From NCBI GenBank assembly GCA_024036415.1, contig JAMWET010006568.1, positions 55,001-119,000 of the forward strand: 64,000 nucleotides of DNA, written 5' to 3'. Source of the DNA: Prochilodus magdalenae. Its lineage: Eukaryota; Chordata; Actinopteri; Characiformes; Prochilodontidae. The position numbers and the translations under genes are program-made. Shown piece by piece: positions 22,815 through 36,411 of the stretch. The notes beneath the pieces are model-generated. The model did not search any database. It was not told the DNA's origin and was given only the letters and a program-made list of their open reading frames with translations. The stretch's first letter is position 1. Each line of letters opens with the position of its first letter.

Positions 22815-23478
22815 TAGCTTTCTGTGCTTGTAAAAAGTCTACAAAGTCTGCAAGTTCTAAAGCCTAAAGTACTCATATGCCAGTGAGTGAAACTCTCAGC
22901 TGCCTGAAAGACCTCCATCAAATTTCAGCCCTTCTCTCTGCAACATGGTGAGGTCAGCTTGTCACATTTCCTGCCTAGTGAAAGTCTTGGCATGCCCTCA
23001 CACAGTGCACAGCAGCTACAGGAGGCAGGGTGACTTTTGTAGCCGTGTTGAGAAGACACAGTGTTCTGCGTTGTGAGGTGAACTCTGTATGCTCTGCCAA
23101 AGGTACAACCACAAAGAAGTTAGGGGGGGTTGAAATCTATTTCTGCCACTGTTCTCTCCGCTGCTCTAAACATATCACTGAATGGCCCGCACTTTACGGA
23201 GGACTGCTTCAACAAGCACATGCACAGTTCAGTACTGGAGCAGTGTAGTTTGCGAAGGTGAAGTGGGTCTGTACTGTATGATTATCACGATTGAACTGGG
23301 ACTTAACTTGTCAGAACTGATGGGTTTCTCTGCAGACTGTAAGACAGGGTCAGAGCATATTGGGGCAGAACCAAGGGTTGACCAATCAGACCAGAGTGGG
23401 CAAACTGATCAATCAGAGCACTCTGGGTTGAAGCATGTAACTCTATTCTAGTAGACCCCAAAAACAAAACTATAGACA
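22815..23478. other. Unassigned intergenic DNA
   Basis: No element recognised. A short CAGA/CTGA-rich patch at about 23,385-23,425 (repeated GACCAATCAGA-like words) is the only local structure. Confidence 0.5.
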
Positions 23479-23880
23479 TTGAAAATGAGCATTAGAGCCC
23501 CCCTTTACAGGGAAAGTAGAACTATTTTTATGCTCACAATTCAGCGAGAACTCAAAGGACTGGGACTAAACGGCTATGTGGCCATAACAAAAGTGCTTGT
23601 TAGTGGCTTCAGTTTGCTAGGATGCATAAAGATTGGACTCCAGAGCAAAGGAGAAAGGTCATTTGGTCTGATTAGTCCAGATTTACCCATTTCACAGTGA
23701 TGAGCTCATCACGGTTAGAAGGGAAGCGCATGAATGTCCTGGCTTTAACCTTATTGAAAGTCTTTAGGATGTGCTGGAGAAGACTTCAGACTCTCCTGTC
23801 ATCAGCACAAGATCTTGGTCGAAAATCAATGCAACTTTGAGTGGAAATAAACATTGTGGCGTTGCATGCCGCAATCACAG
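23479..23880 (+). mobile_element. Tc1-like transposase fragment (family C)
   Basis: It begins with TIQRELKGLGLNGYVAITK, matching the linker that follows the DNA-binding domains (TMRRELK.LGL.S..A..KP). Further on, 23,745-23,850 carries decayed NLIESL.DVLEKTSD, equivalent to NPIE.LW..LE, followed by a CTCTCCTGTCATCAGCACAA string shared with 19,530. Much of the core between is deleted or frameshifted. It is the same subfamily as the minus-strand element at 24,655-25,480, in opposite orientation. Confidence 0.65.
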
Positions 23881-25480
<1,600 letters not shown>

Positions 25481-25508
25481 CAGAGGCTCTTCCCTTTAGG
25501 AAGAATTC

Positions 25509-26483
25509 CTAGTATGGAGTTGTGGAGGTTCCTAAAGGTGTCCTATGATAATCCATTTACATTACCATTACATTTATGGCATTTAGCTGACGCTCTTATC
25601 CAGAGCGACATACAAGGGTGATCATATTACAGGTAGTGTTAAGAGTCTGGCCCACGGACTCTTATTGGTGTAGCACAGCATAGTCACCCAGACCGGGTTT
25701 CGGACCCCAGTCTCCCACACGTGGTGTTATCCGCTGAGCTACACCAACCACCGAGCCATCCTATGCGGCTTGAAAATTCTCACCCAGTTCCGCAGATGTT
25801 GTTGTAGGGGTGGAGGTGGGGTAATGCCAGGCCTTCTGGACTGGACTGTGATGCCTGACAACAAACTGTTTATCTTGGCACTGACCACGGTGTCTCCACA
25901 CACAGATTCGTCACTCCATGACAGTCTGACACAACATCATAGCACTCTTTGGCGATGCTGACTTGGCATTAAGGGCTGTCATTGTAACAGTCTGCATGCA
26001 TGTGCACTAACACAATGACTCATGGAAGGGAATCCAGCTCGCTGAATGTCTGAAATTGTGGCTATTGAGTCAGTCAGGTACAGCTATAAGGTTCGTCCTT
26101 GCTTACGTCACATGTGTGGCCCAGGTTTGACATCATGAGGCATGCAAATAATTCAAGTTTCAACTTGAAGCCACAACTCCCAGACATTTGGTGAGCAGTA
26201 ATGCCCTCCATGGGTCATCATGTTAGTGCACATGCATGGAGACTGATTGATTGCCCTTAACGCCATGTCAACATCGACAAAGAGTGCTCTCTGTGTGTGA
26301 AGGCACCACAGTCAATGCAAAGATAAATGGTTTGTTGTCACGCATCACATGTCCAGATAACATGGCATTACCCCATCTCCAGCCCTACCACAACATCTGC
26401 AGGAACTGGGTGGGAATATTCAAGCTTTATATAGGATTTATTATCACAGGACACCATTAGGAACCTCTACAACTACATACCGA
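25509..26483. repeat. Large imperfect inverted repeat (two head-to-head element copies)
   Basis: The left arm (25,509-26,076, including a SINE) and the right arm (26,155-26,483) are reverse complements over about 320 bp around an ~80-bp spacer. Matching landmarks are GGTTCCTAAAGGTGTCCTATG versus AGGACACCATTAGGAACCTC, CTCACCCAGTTCC versus GGAACTGGGTGGGAA, and CATGTGCACTAACACAATGA versus TCATGTTAGTGCACATGC. The right arm has lost about 45 bp near 26,290 that the left keeps. The same sequence occurs once more, unpaired, at 50,330-50,850. Parts resemble the C-terminal end of a Tc1 transposase (TIRNLYNSMP-like), so this may be two inverted Tc1 relics. Confidence 0.8.
25555..25757 (-). mobile_element. 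tRNA-derived SINE inserted in the left arm
   Basis: Read on the minus strand it has a tRNA-like head (TTGGTGTAGCTCAGCGGATAA as A box, GGGGTCCGAAACCC as a slightly altered B box). A body with CTGGGTGACTATGCTGTGC follows, then a tail GTCGCTCTGGATAAGAGCG, GTCAGCTAAATGCC and ATAAATGTAATGG. ATCC flanks both sides (25,551-25,554 and 25,758-25,761) as a possible short target duplication. Removing the SINE restores the inverted-repeat arm, so it inserted later. Confidence 0.85.
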
Positions 26484-26740
26484 GACCTCTGGCATGATGC
26501 CATACTGAGAGACACTACTTCTGCATGTGTAGATATTCCCCATATCAGTCTCAATGTATCATTATTTATTGTTCCTGGTAACCTTTACCTTCCTTCCCAA
26601 CAGCACTGCACTCCCACACTTCCCTCTGGGTGCAACTATTCTATTGACAAAGGATGTATTTTGGCAGAACTGTGTAAGTGGAGTTTTTATAAAGAAGCTA
26701 ACTACGCTAACCTCGAAAGCTAACAGCTGACCTAAACGAA
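26484..26740 (+). repeat. 3' flank of the 26-kb repeat, shared with 50.7-50.85 kb
   Basis: CATACTGAGAGACACTACT, TTATTGTTCCTGGTAACCTT and CAGCACTGCACTCCCACACTTCC occur in the same order here and at 50,675-50,815, so the repeat unit continues beyond the inverted arm to about 26,660. The remainder up to 26,740 is unassigned. Confidence 0.75.
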
Positions 26741-26800
26741 GCTGGCTTCTTATTCATCTATTCCACCTTTAATGGTGCTGCAGTTACACTGAAAGTGGAA
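26741..26800 (+). repeat. Small hairpin repeat (TTCCACCTT family), half copy
   Basis: GCTGGCTTCTTATTCATCTA followed by TTCCACCTTTAATGGTGCTG matches the left end of the family. The closing AAGGTGGAA arm is reduced to AAAGTGGAAA. Upstream, GCTAAC..CGAAAGCTAACAGC resembles the sequence preceding the copy at 44,361, suggesting that the full element is longer than the hairpin. Confidence 0.5.
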
Positions 26801-29389
26801 AGAAACGTTGATCGATATGCAGAGTGAAGCCTTTTTCTTCTTATCCTGGCTGTTTCTTCAGTCTCCGACTTTTGAAATGACATGAGGGCGCACGCCACCT
26901 CTGAGCATAAATCGACCCCAAGGAGTCTTATAGCTTTCGGCTCAGCAAAGTGACGGCTGCATACGCTAACGCTGGCACTTACTCTATAATTAGGACCCTG
27001 TACCCTTCGGATTGACTCGACCCACTTTGATATTAACGGCTGCTTTGTTTGATGAAGCCGATGGAGTCCCAGGTATGGCTGCTTTTGTTTAGACTTGTGG
27101 CACTGAGGAACAGCGGAAGGCCTTGGAGCTGTACCGTGTGGTTTGTTTTGGTTGGAGTGGAAACTAAATCACCTCCTAACAGAAACAAATGAACTGAGAA
27201 CCCGGAAATGTCAAAGGGCCTATTACCTTTTGTTAAGTCGTTAGATGGCATCCTGGTCCTTGGGGACCCTAAGTACCCACTCTCTTGTCTTTTCTGGCCC
27301 TTTCTGCCCACCACAAACCATTTGTCGCTTGGGCCCCAAAAGACAAAAAGTTTGGTGTGCACTGGACTGTTATTTAGGACATCGTGTTCTGTGATCGCTT
27401 GTTGAACGTTGTCCTTGTTGCACATCCAGCAGAAAAGCTTTTCCTTATTCTGCACTTGTTCAGCAAAACTGAGTTTGAACTGAATTCTATAAAACAGAAA
27501 ACGCTTTTTCTACTTGGCTGGCCTAGCCTTGCAGACTTTACATAACGACTGACGTCTGTGAGTGATGTTTATCTCATTTAAACTATCTGAAGGGTGAATA
27601 TGGTGTGGACGAGTGTTTGTACTTAAGTTCCTTTATGTCAGAGATTCCTTCAAAAAGCTATAAAGCCTCGGTCCTTATCATACACAAATTACCTCTACCT
27701 CTCTCTCCCCCTCTTTCTCCCTCTCTCTCTGCAGTTAGAGTGCACCAGAAAAGCCTGAGTAGATGTGTAAACAGCCTGGGGGCTTCAACCCACCGCTGCT
27801 GCATCCCTCTCCTGCCAATCACTTATAATTGGACAGCCAGACACTAGCAATTTGCGAATCATGTCAAAGCAGTCATACCCTGGATGCAAAACACAAAGCA
27901 ACATATACACTCGGATTCAGGCCATCTGAAGTGGTGTGTCCACGTGTCCTGGACAGTAGTGATTTGCTCTCAGCTGTTTTGCTCTCAGTGATTTGCTCTC
28001 AGCTAGAAGCATACTTTTAACAGAACCTCCAATTCACAGCAGGTAGGTGCAGATGCACTGCTAAGCCTGGGAGGAAATCAAACCAAACATGTAGATGATC
28101 ATCCAGAATATGTTTGGTGTCTCTGTACTTCTGCACTGGAGCTCCAAGGCTAATGTAGCTAAACAGTAATGTAAGTTACTCTAGTTGGGCCGAATGTGAT
28201 CTATGTGGGTGGGAACACTGATCAAAGCAGCCGCTACTTCAAACATTAAACTATATTGCTCACATATGATGTGATCTACTTTGCTAGAAGGTCAAAAGTG
28301 ATGGGCACCCAATCTGTTACATTTCATATGGATCCCTGACATTAGTAGGCTAGTTTGGTATCAACCACCTTATCCCCATTGGAATGTATTGGCTAACATG
28401 CTAATTTAGTAGGGGCAAATAAACTAACGTGCTAAAATCTTCAACACCTGAATCATCAGAAAGATAATCAGTTACACAGAGATTATCAGACATTCTAATG
28501 ATACTGCTTAGGTACTAAGGAAACTAGAATGACCACCCAGCTGTTCTTGGTTGGTGTGCCAGACCACTGCAAAATATACCAACGTGGAAACTGGGTAGCC
28601 ATTCCCTGGAGCATTGCGACCGTCCATCGGCTAAACAGTGTATATGCTGGACTTGGGGTACGTTCAATGCCATTTTGGTACATGCACATGCGCTAGAGTG
28701 TGGTTTCTCAACCTGGGGCCACAAGCCACTCTCCAGTGGGCCATGGGTCCAGACCTAGGGTTAACTTTAGAAGATTTAAGAAGAAGTAGGGTAAAACATT
28801 CAGTAGATTCCAAGTTACAAACAGTAGCAGGCATATGGTAATTACACCGCATTAACTTGAGACAATGCAGGTGCAGCGGTTAACATTAGTTAGCCAGAGA
28901 TAGATACCTTTCTTGGGCACTTCCATAAATACCTTGCTTGGTATAAAGCTATCCAAGCTGTTCTTTAGTCCAGCTGTTTGTGTGATCACTCCACCCGTAC
29001 TAAGATCCACACTTACATAGCGTGCCAAAAATTGACAATGTAGGTCCACTTCCAGAAGAATCTACATGGTAGTGGAAGCACATTTTGACAAGAGGGCCTT
29101 GAGTTGGAAAACGTGGAGAACCCCTGATATCTGCCTTGAGTCAGAACGCAAAATTTTCTCACCTCCAGCGGTGTTCCTGAGGATTCCAACCAGCTCCCAC
29201 CTCTGGGCAAACCCTTGTTTGTGCTGAAACCAAGTATCAAAAGTTTCACACATTGTCTGCAGACATCTCTGCAGATCTCGCCTGGCCCTACAAGACTATG
29301 GAAGCATGTACTGCGACAATAAGTACAAACTGGAGGCCTTAATGCACATACCCCCAAATCATTTCATATACCTACACCCAAAAGGCATT
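26801..29389. other. Unassigned DNA, no repeats recognised over 2.6 kb
   Basis: Unique sequence. The part 26,940-27,480 is repeat-free and of even composition. It includes a 140-codon minus-strand frame (27,033-27,455), but I find no domain, signal or splice structure in it. A CT-rich tract lies at about 27,695-27,735. Minus-strand frames at 28,852-29,357 overlap in different phases and were not recognised. Confidence 0.45.
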
Positions 29390-30402
29390 TGTGGACCCTT
29401 TAGGTTTTTCTATATTTCTGCATTAACATGACTTAAAACACAAGTCCCAAAAGTAGATCAAATAAAACCCTTTTAATAATTTTATACTTGGTCACTTATT
29501 TATTCAGGAAAATATTACAGAGTGGCAAAGGTATGTGCAACTTTTGCTTTCGCCATCTGGTTTGACCTTCTTGTGCAGCAATAACTGCACAACTGTTGAT
29601 CAGTCTAGCACATAGGCTTGGAGGAATTTTAACCCATCAGAGACCGAGAGATCTGCTTCAACTCTGGTAGCTAAAGTTAGAACTTTCACCTGGCCAATTC
29701 ACAACACAAACTTTATTCTTCTTTAAGCATTCCTTGGTAGAACGACTTGGGTGCTCAGTGTTGTCGTCCTACTGCATCTTTCAAGATTCAGTTCACGGAT
29801 GTCCAGACATTTTCCTTTAGAATTAGCTGGAATAATTTAGAAAATTGTCCTGGCTCAGATGCAGGAGAAACAGGCGCTAACTGTGACACTACCACCACAG
29901 TGTTCCACGCAGTGGATCACATTCTTCTTCTGGAATACAGGGTTTTTCCTTCTTCAGACATAATGCTTTCCATTTATACAAAAAAGCTAAAATTTCCCTA
30001 GACTTTTGTTTAGTCCAGATTAAAAAGCAGGTCCTCAGAAATCCCCTTTGACTGTGCTGTCATACACTTCCACAGCTGTTTGCAGAAATGATAAAGTAGA
30101 TGATGGATTCCTGTTCACCAAAGACAGCAGGGCAGCCACTCACACCGGATTGTCATACCATTCATTGAAAACACCAGACCTTAATTTCACCTTTAAATTA
30201 TTCCTAGAGGCACACATACTTTTACCAGTCACAGATGTTCTCAGTAATAAAGTGACCAAGTCTAACGGTTTTGTGTAATTTGTTTAAATGTGTTACTTTC
30301 ATCTACTTTAGACCTTGGGTGAAAATTGGATATTGTTTAAATTAATGCTGAAATACAGAAATTTCTAAATAATTCACAAACTCTAAGGTACCTGTGTACA
30401 TG
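29390..30402 (-). mobile_element. Tc1-like transposon relic (family D), internally deleted
   Basis: On the minus strand ATG 30,063 starts MTAQSKGISEDLLFNLD, then a stop, matching the M.RTKEISEDLR start of this subfamily. The end near 29,390-29,420 and the end near 30,340-30,400 have matching TTTCTATATTTCTGC / GCTGAAATACAGAAATTTC ends. The central region 29,840-29,930 retains GACACTACCACCAC and neighbouring core sequence, also present at 52,470-52,490. The second DNA-binding block and much of the core are missing. It is a more decayed relative of the element at 52,267-53,244. Confidence 0.8.
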
Positions 30403-30614
30403 TCTATACTTTTGTTCCTGTGTGTCAGAAACCACAATTTGATATTAGAACCCCAAATCAAAACATTGGAACAGTACGGAAAATGAAAATACTAAATGCA
30501 ATATTTCTTACATTTACTTTCATTGCAGACAGTAGGAACCCAGGATATCTCATGTTTTTGCCTGTTCCACTTCATTTAATTTGTTACTATACATCCATTC
30601 TTGCACTTTAGGCC
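30403..30614. other. Short unassigned gap
   Basis: AT-rich sequence between two Tc1 relics with nothing recognised. Confidence 0.4.
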
Positions 30615-31480
30615 AGAAGAGCATTCCAAAAAAGTTGGGACGGGGACAATTTAGACTAGGTAATGTAAACAAACTAAAGAATGATGTGATTTCAAGCAGG
30701 TGAAGTCAACAGGTGACTGTAATCATGACTACAAAGGCAATATTCACAAAAGGCTGAAACTCTGAGGTGCAAAGATTGGCAGAGGATCAACCGTATTTCA
30801 ACCTTTATGTGCGAAAACTATTGAAATCAAAAACAAAGTTCCACAAAAAAAGACTGGAAAGCGATTGGCATATTTCTCTTTCTACAGGGCAAAACTTCAA
30901 GAACCGTTAATTGAAAATAGCGGATATGACCACATGGGTCAAGGATCACTTTGGCAAAGCACAACAATACCAATGTTACATTCACCAATGCCACCCTAAA
31001 AGCGGCGCCGACTTCTCTGGGCTCAGAGGCATCTGGCATGGACGATTACACAGTGGAATTGTGGTTAGCCGAACCAGCCAGGCTCTGTCACGGTATAGGG
31101 TTATGTCAGCGCCCTTGGCAAAGCACTTTGAAATCTTAGAGCAAGATATGCTGCCATCATGAAGATATCTTTTCCAGGGATATCCATTTTTTTCAACAAC
31201 GCAAAATCACATGCTGGACACTTTCCAAAGGCATGGCTGCGTAATAAGAGGATATTCCGGCCTGCCTGAAGTCTTGACCTGTCCTTGATAGGGAACATGC
31301 AGAGGATGTTGAAAAGACAAATGTGACAGTGATGACCCTGTACTGTTACACACCTTAACACCTGAAACCAAAAACCTCAAACTGTCCCAACCTTTTTTTG
31401 AATGTTTTGCATGAATGGATGTATATTAACAGATGAAATAAAGTTGGCCAAACAAAACTTGAAATATGTCCTGGGTTCAT
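30615..31480 (+). mobile_element. Tc1/mariner-like relic (family E)
   Basis: Both sides carry AAAAAGTTGGGACG (30,630) and CAAACTGTCCCAACCTTTTTT (31,379), an inverted pair typical of the outer region of this subfamily. Plus-strand traces include KIGRGSTVFQPL near 30,773, PKSGADFSGLRGIWHG near 30,990 and EILEQDMLPS near 31,130. In transposases of this group those positions read as the start region, the RRRLLWA linker and the LEQHMLPS core, followed by FQ.DNA.PH. Multiple stops, frameshifts and a lost helix-turn-helix make it inactive. Confidence 0.75.
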
Positions 31481-33899
31481 GCTGTCTGCAATTAAGTCAA
31501 AGTTGCATTTTCCATACTGTCCCTACTCAACATTGCTTGACCAACTGAAATACTTGTGGGGAAGGGTAAAAAGAGAGAAAACCAAGTGTGAGGAGAGAAA
31601 ACAGTATTGAGTGCGGTCTGGATAGTTGCCATTGTGGTATGAAATTCACTGTAGTGCCGCTGTAGGAGAAACATTGGCTTTATCTGTGAAAGATAAACAT
31701 GATATTGCTTTTCTCCAGAGAGTGTCTACTTGCATAATTTCATCGCACAGTGCTTTGGCATCAGGTTACGCTCCACGTTCAGTCTATTTTCAGTTGTAGC
31801 TGGACTTCTTATAAAACAATCCAGCAGAAAATGCATTATCAATGTTCCTGTCCAACACACTGCACTCTCTCATACATCGCCACTTTCTTTTCATGTTCCG
31901 CTGGTAGTACCATCATTCCCCAGGCTTTCTCCATGCTAATGCATCGTCCCCGCACTTCCAGGTCTCTTTTCTACTTGTCCACTGCATGTGTAAGACCTTG
32001 CAAAGTGCAGCATTATGTAATGAAGACATATAAAGAAAGAGTGACTGTCCATTACCCAGGCACAGGTATAGGCGTTCTTAGTTCTGGGAAGGTGAGGGGG
32101 CTCCTGTCAGCAGATAATGCTGAAGAAGAATCTCTCTTTCTAGCAGCAGTTCCACTGGAACCGGTCTGGAACAGAGGGGTACCGGAATGTGAAAAGAGAT
32201 TAAAGTCTCAGGAGAGGTAAAACTGCTTTCCACCGCATAACGTTTTTTTTTTCTAGGGGTGAGAAGTACGCCGATACTTATGCCTTACTGAGCATTGAGG
32301 ATTCTATCAGTACTCAAACCATGCTCCCTGACTGCAAGAGTTTTGAAAGGCATCTGACAGGCATCTGGTCGATTTTTTCTGACCACGTCATTTGTCTTTA
32401 CTTATTAACACCACACACATAGCCCCCCCCAAAAAGGTCTAGCTCATGTTCAGATCTGAAATATGAAAGGTATAACCCCAAACTCATGAAGACGTGATGG
32501 ATGTAGACTGCATGCAATTCCAAATTTCCACCAGAGAGGTCTCCAAATCCCCAGATCTTACACAGTGCATCTTAACTGGATTTAGCACAGCACCATGCTT
32601 GAGATGTTGGCAAGAAAATTTTATATTTATAGTTCATGCTCACAATTTGGTCTAGCGTGTCTATCTCAAACAGAGTTCAATTTGTTTACTACAAGAACAA
32701 TTATTCACTGCCAACTTATCTTTTACTGAAAATGAGACAGGAACTTAATGAACGAGAACCTTGTCCATGAATGAAAACTAAACAATAAAAAGACTGATAA
32801 ATGGACAATTGGTTTTTCATACCACGATCAAGTATGAGGCAGGTTTAAGACACCAACATCAAACTAAAGTCCCATTACGCACTGCCGTCAATGTCTGTTG
32901 AAAGCGCTGGCTTAAAACGCTACTCTAGTTTTTGCTTTTGCTGGTAGACCAGTTAAAAACTGGATGGATCAATTTGATATACCATCACATTCAAGCATGC
33001 ATAAAGTAAGAAACATGGGATAGGGCTGGTGCTGTGTGTATCTTAATATCTTTGCCATGTTCTTTTAATATGAAAAAAATAGAAACAGTTCATATCTGTC
33101 GTCTGCTGCCCTGTCTGAATATGCTAGGCTATTGGGAGAAAACCAGACCAAAGACTGTTTATGACTCTCTAGTTGATTTGAGTGGAGCGGTGGGAGACGG
33201 ACAGAAGGACAGAAACAAAATGAACAGGCGGTATAATTAACAAAACAACGGCACATTAGACGTGTGAAGCTAGTGTACGTTAACCCCAGCAAGGACAAGT
33301 AAAGGATTAGCATTGATAACATGTGGGCACGTTTAGGTGAAAACCCTCTCATGTAAGGAAATTCTACAGTGAGCAAGAAAATAATCTGTACTGGAGACTA
33401 AATATTTCCAAAAATTTAACTGACTAAAACTAAACTAAAATGCTTGCCCATATATTACTAACGCTACTCCGTTACTTGTTCTTGATCGAGTTAACGGAAA
33501 CTAACAATAGTGAGATATGAACTCTGAAAATTAACACTGTGCAAATTAAATAAGTGGACAGTAACAACAACAGCCTGTTTTATTGTAGGGGATAAAGCGA
33601 GGTTGGAAAAAAGTTGTTTTGGTATGGTATATAAACCACACAGTGGAAAAAAATGAAATACAAGTTCATTTTGAGTCATATAACATTATAACTATGAGAG
33701 GCAGGTCTTTTGTAGACTCTCTCTCTCTCTGTCTCCCTCTATATGTAATTTTGTACTGTAGCTACAAGGTTATTGTAACCTGCAGAAACTGCGAAACTGC
33801 AGGAGCAAACTTTAAACACCATACAGAATTCAACCCCTTCAACAAACTGAACAATGAAGAATTTCTTTCAGTGACCTCGTCAATGGCTGAGATTTGACA
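31481..33899. other. Unassigned intergenic DNA
   Basis: 2.4 kb with no recognised element. A 156-codon plus-strand frame (31,750-32,220) was examined and has no known domain. A short CT run lies at about 33,715-33,730. Confidence 0.5.
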
Positions 33900-34260
33900 C
33901 ATGAGGTCAAGGGTCAGCTGCAGGGGTATAAAGCCCCCCAGCTTTTGCCAGTGAAGCGGTGAAAGTCACTCTGGTTTGGTGGTGCTTCTCCCAATACCTC
34001 TGGGCTGAGCCGGTGATACAGAACTAATCATCCTACATCTGTACCTGAACTCACTAAAGCTCTTATGGCTGAGCACAAATCCTCACAGAAGTCTTCCACC
34101 ATCTAGTGTAGTAGAAGTGTCAAACTGTTTACTTCGAGCAGAGACAACAGCTTATTACACTATTGTAAAGACCATTCCCGAAACAGAACCAATAAAGCAA
34201 AGGCCAGTTTAAGACCATCATACTGTATATCAGGTCAGTGTCATCACTGTCCAATGAAAA
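33900..34260 (+). mobile_element. Possible Tc1-like C-terminal fragment
   Basis: Around 34,040-34,105 the plus strand reads PELTKALMAEHKSSQKSSTI, then a stop. This follows the pattern PDLTNAL..EW.... near the end of one Tc1 subgroup. Flanking sequence is too decayed to define ends, and GGGGTATAAAGCC at 33,924 is only a TATA-like string. The assignment rests on this short block. Confidence 0.4.
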
Positions 34261-34327
34261 ACATGTATCTCCATTTTTGTCTATGTTTATGGTTACTATA
34301 CTGTAACTATACAGTTATTCGATTTAT

Positions 34328-34373
34328 ATTCTTCTTCTTCTTCTTCTTCTTCTTTTTCTTTTTCTTCCATTTC
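34328..34373 (+). repeat. (CTT)n microsatellite
   Basis: About ten CTT units followed by CTTTTT variants. The minus-strand Glu/Arg-rich frame is an artefact of it. Confidence 0.95.
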
Positions 34374-34399
34374 TTTGCTGCGTAACTCGTCCCGCATTT

Positions 34400-34905
34400 T
34401 TCGAGATATCAACTCTGTTCCAACTCCAGATTGTTCGGGATGCACAGACTTTTTTCCCATAGAGAATGAATAGGAACATTTTTGAACAGGCCGGCTGTTT
34501 CCTTCGCCCAAAAGGCACCAAACACTAAACCACAGTCATACTGACCTGCACTTCTCTATGTGTCGTTTATTCATCCCTTGTTCATCCCATAGAGTCTCAG
34601 TCATTTTTGGACCCACCCAAACCGGGTGTTTCCTTCGCCCGAGAGCCACCAAACTTCGCATACACACTAAGGGCATGTCCCCAAACGCTAATCCACAGTC
34701 ATACTGACCCACACTCCTCTATGTGTCGTTTATTTATCCCTCGTTCCTCCCATACAGTCCCAGTCATTTTTGGCCCAAACCAAACCCTGCTGTTTACTTT
34801 ACAGTCACCAAACTTCACGAACTCACTATGGGCAGGTCCCCAAACAGTGGTCAGTTATACTGACCTGGACTTGTTTACTCATCCCTCATTCCTCACTTAG
34901 CAAGC
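34400..34905 (+). repeat. ~160-bp tandem repeat, about 3 units
   Basis: CACAGTCATACTGACC recurs at 34,531 and 34,694 (163-bp spacing), and TTATACTGACC recurs near 34,855 (about 156 bp on). Each is accompanied by CTCTATGTGTCGTTTAT, CTCAGTCATTTTTGG-like and GTTTCCTTCGCCC..GCCACCAAAC blocks in the same order. The first unit is the most diverged and the last is truncated. No protein frame continues across units. Confidence 0.85.
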
Positions 34906-36411
34906 TGTGCAACCATCCCGCGTTTCCTTCAGGAAATGAACATTTCTGGTTACTTTTATGCATCATTGGATCACATTAGCTGCTGTTTACATGGTGAAAC
35001 AATGTCATCACCAATAGGCCAACATAAACGACCCAAAACTGCTTGGATGAACATCTGGTTCCACTGACTTACATGCTCTCCTGTAACGTTCCCATTTCTT
35101 GCCATATTGAATATGCCATTTTCAGATATTTCCTTATTAATTTTTTATTCAGTGTTTATGCACATGTCATCAAGTTCTTATGGATAGTGGATATTTATCC
35201 AGAAAAAAATCTTGATAGTTTTCCCCATTAGAACAGCTTGTAGATCAATTTGTGAAGATGTGTGAGTTGCTAACAAGGCAGTGCAAATGGCTAGCCGAAC
35301 ATGCGTTTAAGAGCTAAGATGATTGGCAGTGTTTTTACAGTGAGATTCTCTCAAACTTGCTCACAGAGTTCCTCCACAGTCGGGAAACAGGACATACTCT
35401 GACAGTCGCTGGAAAGCTTCTGAACGTGCCCACAATAACAAGAGCACGCATTGGGGTGTTTGGGTCAGGCCTCATGGGTTCATTTGCTGTTTGCGCTTAA
35501 ACAGAAAGCGGATGCCAGTGCTATGAAATCAAATCGTATATGCTGTTTCGTCCTAAATGCCATTAAAGATTTCCTGCCCTGAAAAGCCTGCGGCGCTCCT
35601 GCACTCCTTACTCTGCATTCCAGAGACGGCCAGTCGGGACGAGAATGAAGAAGTCTGTTTATTCCTTGGCTGGAACAGCTTCTTTATACAGACAGACATC
35701 AAGACATCCCCAGTCACATCATTAATACGCAACCTCCCTGCAGTCCGTTTCCCCTCCTGGTCTATTTTTGAATGCGTGGTTTCCAAGGCAACCTGCAGTA
35801 GTGCAGTTGCGGGCACCCCGGCTTGTTGTTGCCAATGCTTTCCAATGTTTGGCCACAGGTTCCAATGGTCCCAAAAAGGAATAACGAAGGAATTTTAAAA
35901 AAATGGGTAACTTAACTGTCTAATAGTCGCTATCATAGACTAACCAGAGATCCCTTAAAATCACACGTTTATTATATACTGATTATTCAGTAACTACATG
36001 GAGCACAATCTAAACCTTACTCTTAGGCTATAGAAGTGTGCAGTAAAGCTCTGGACCTGTTTGTAAGACATGGACATTTAAGGGTTAAACACCAGCTGTC
36101 ATTTACACTGCGAGGTCCAGAATAACTAAGAATGAAACCGTAACATGAACATACATTAATGAATATGAACAGAGGAAATGAACAATGAAAGAGCTACACT
36201 CTGGAAAGGAATGGGGCCACAAAGAGCTCTTCAGGCTATGCCACACAAGTCACACAAGTTCTAGGGTTCTTCCTAGAACTTTTACATTGCCTGGAGATTC
36301 TTTAAACCTGAAAAACCAGACATTTACACATCTCATTTACAAAAAAGGTCTTCTTTGGCAGAGTGGTCTGAGTGAAATATGTTCAGAGGTGGTTTTACAC
36401 TCCTATTAATA
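34906..36411. other. Unassigned intergenic DNA
   Basis: No element recognised. Frames on both strands at 35,553-35,898 overlap and have no identifiable domain. Confidence 0.5.

Noticed and set aside
25690..25757. tRNA gene suggested by A and B boxes
   Set aside because: The head belongs to a SINE with its body and tail attached. It cannot form a full cloverleaf and recurs at 47.5 kb.
27033..27455. 140-codon minus-strand open frame as a gene
   Set aside because: No recognisable domain, no splice context and no homologous segment in the window. This length occurs by chance in 64 kb.
29013..29357. 114-codon minus-strand frame, overlapping two others, as a retroelement fragment
   Set aside because: I tried to match it to reverse transcriptase and transposase motifs and found none. 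Left unassigned.
31750..32220. 156-codon plus-strand open frame as a gene
   Set aside because: Cys/Ser/His-rich without any motif, signal or coding bias I can defend.
34324..34511. Glu/Arg-rich minus-strand frames
   Set aside because: Produced by the (CTT)n tract.
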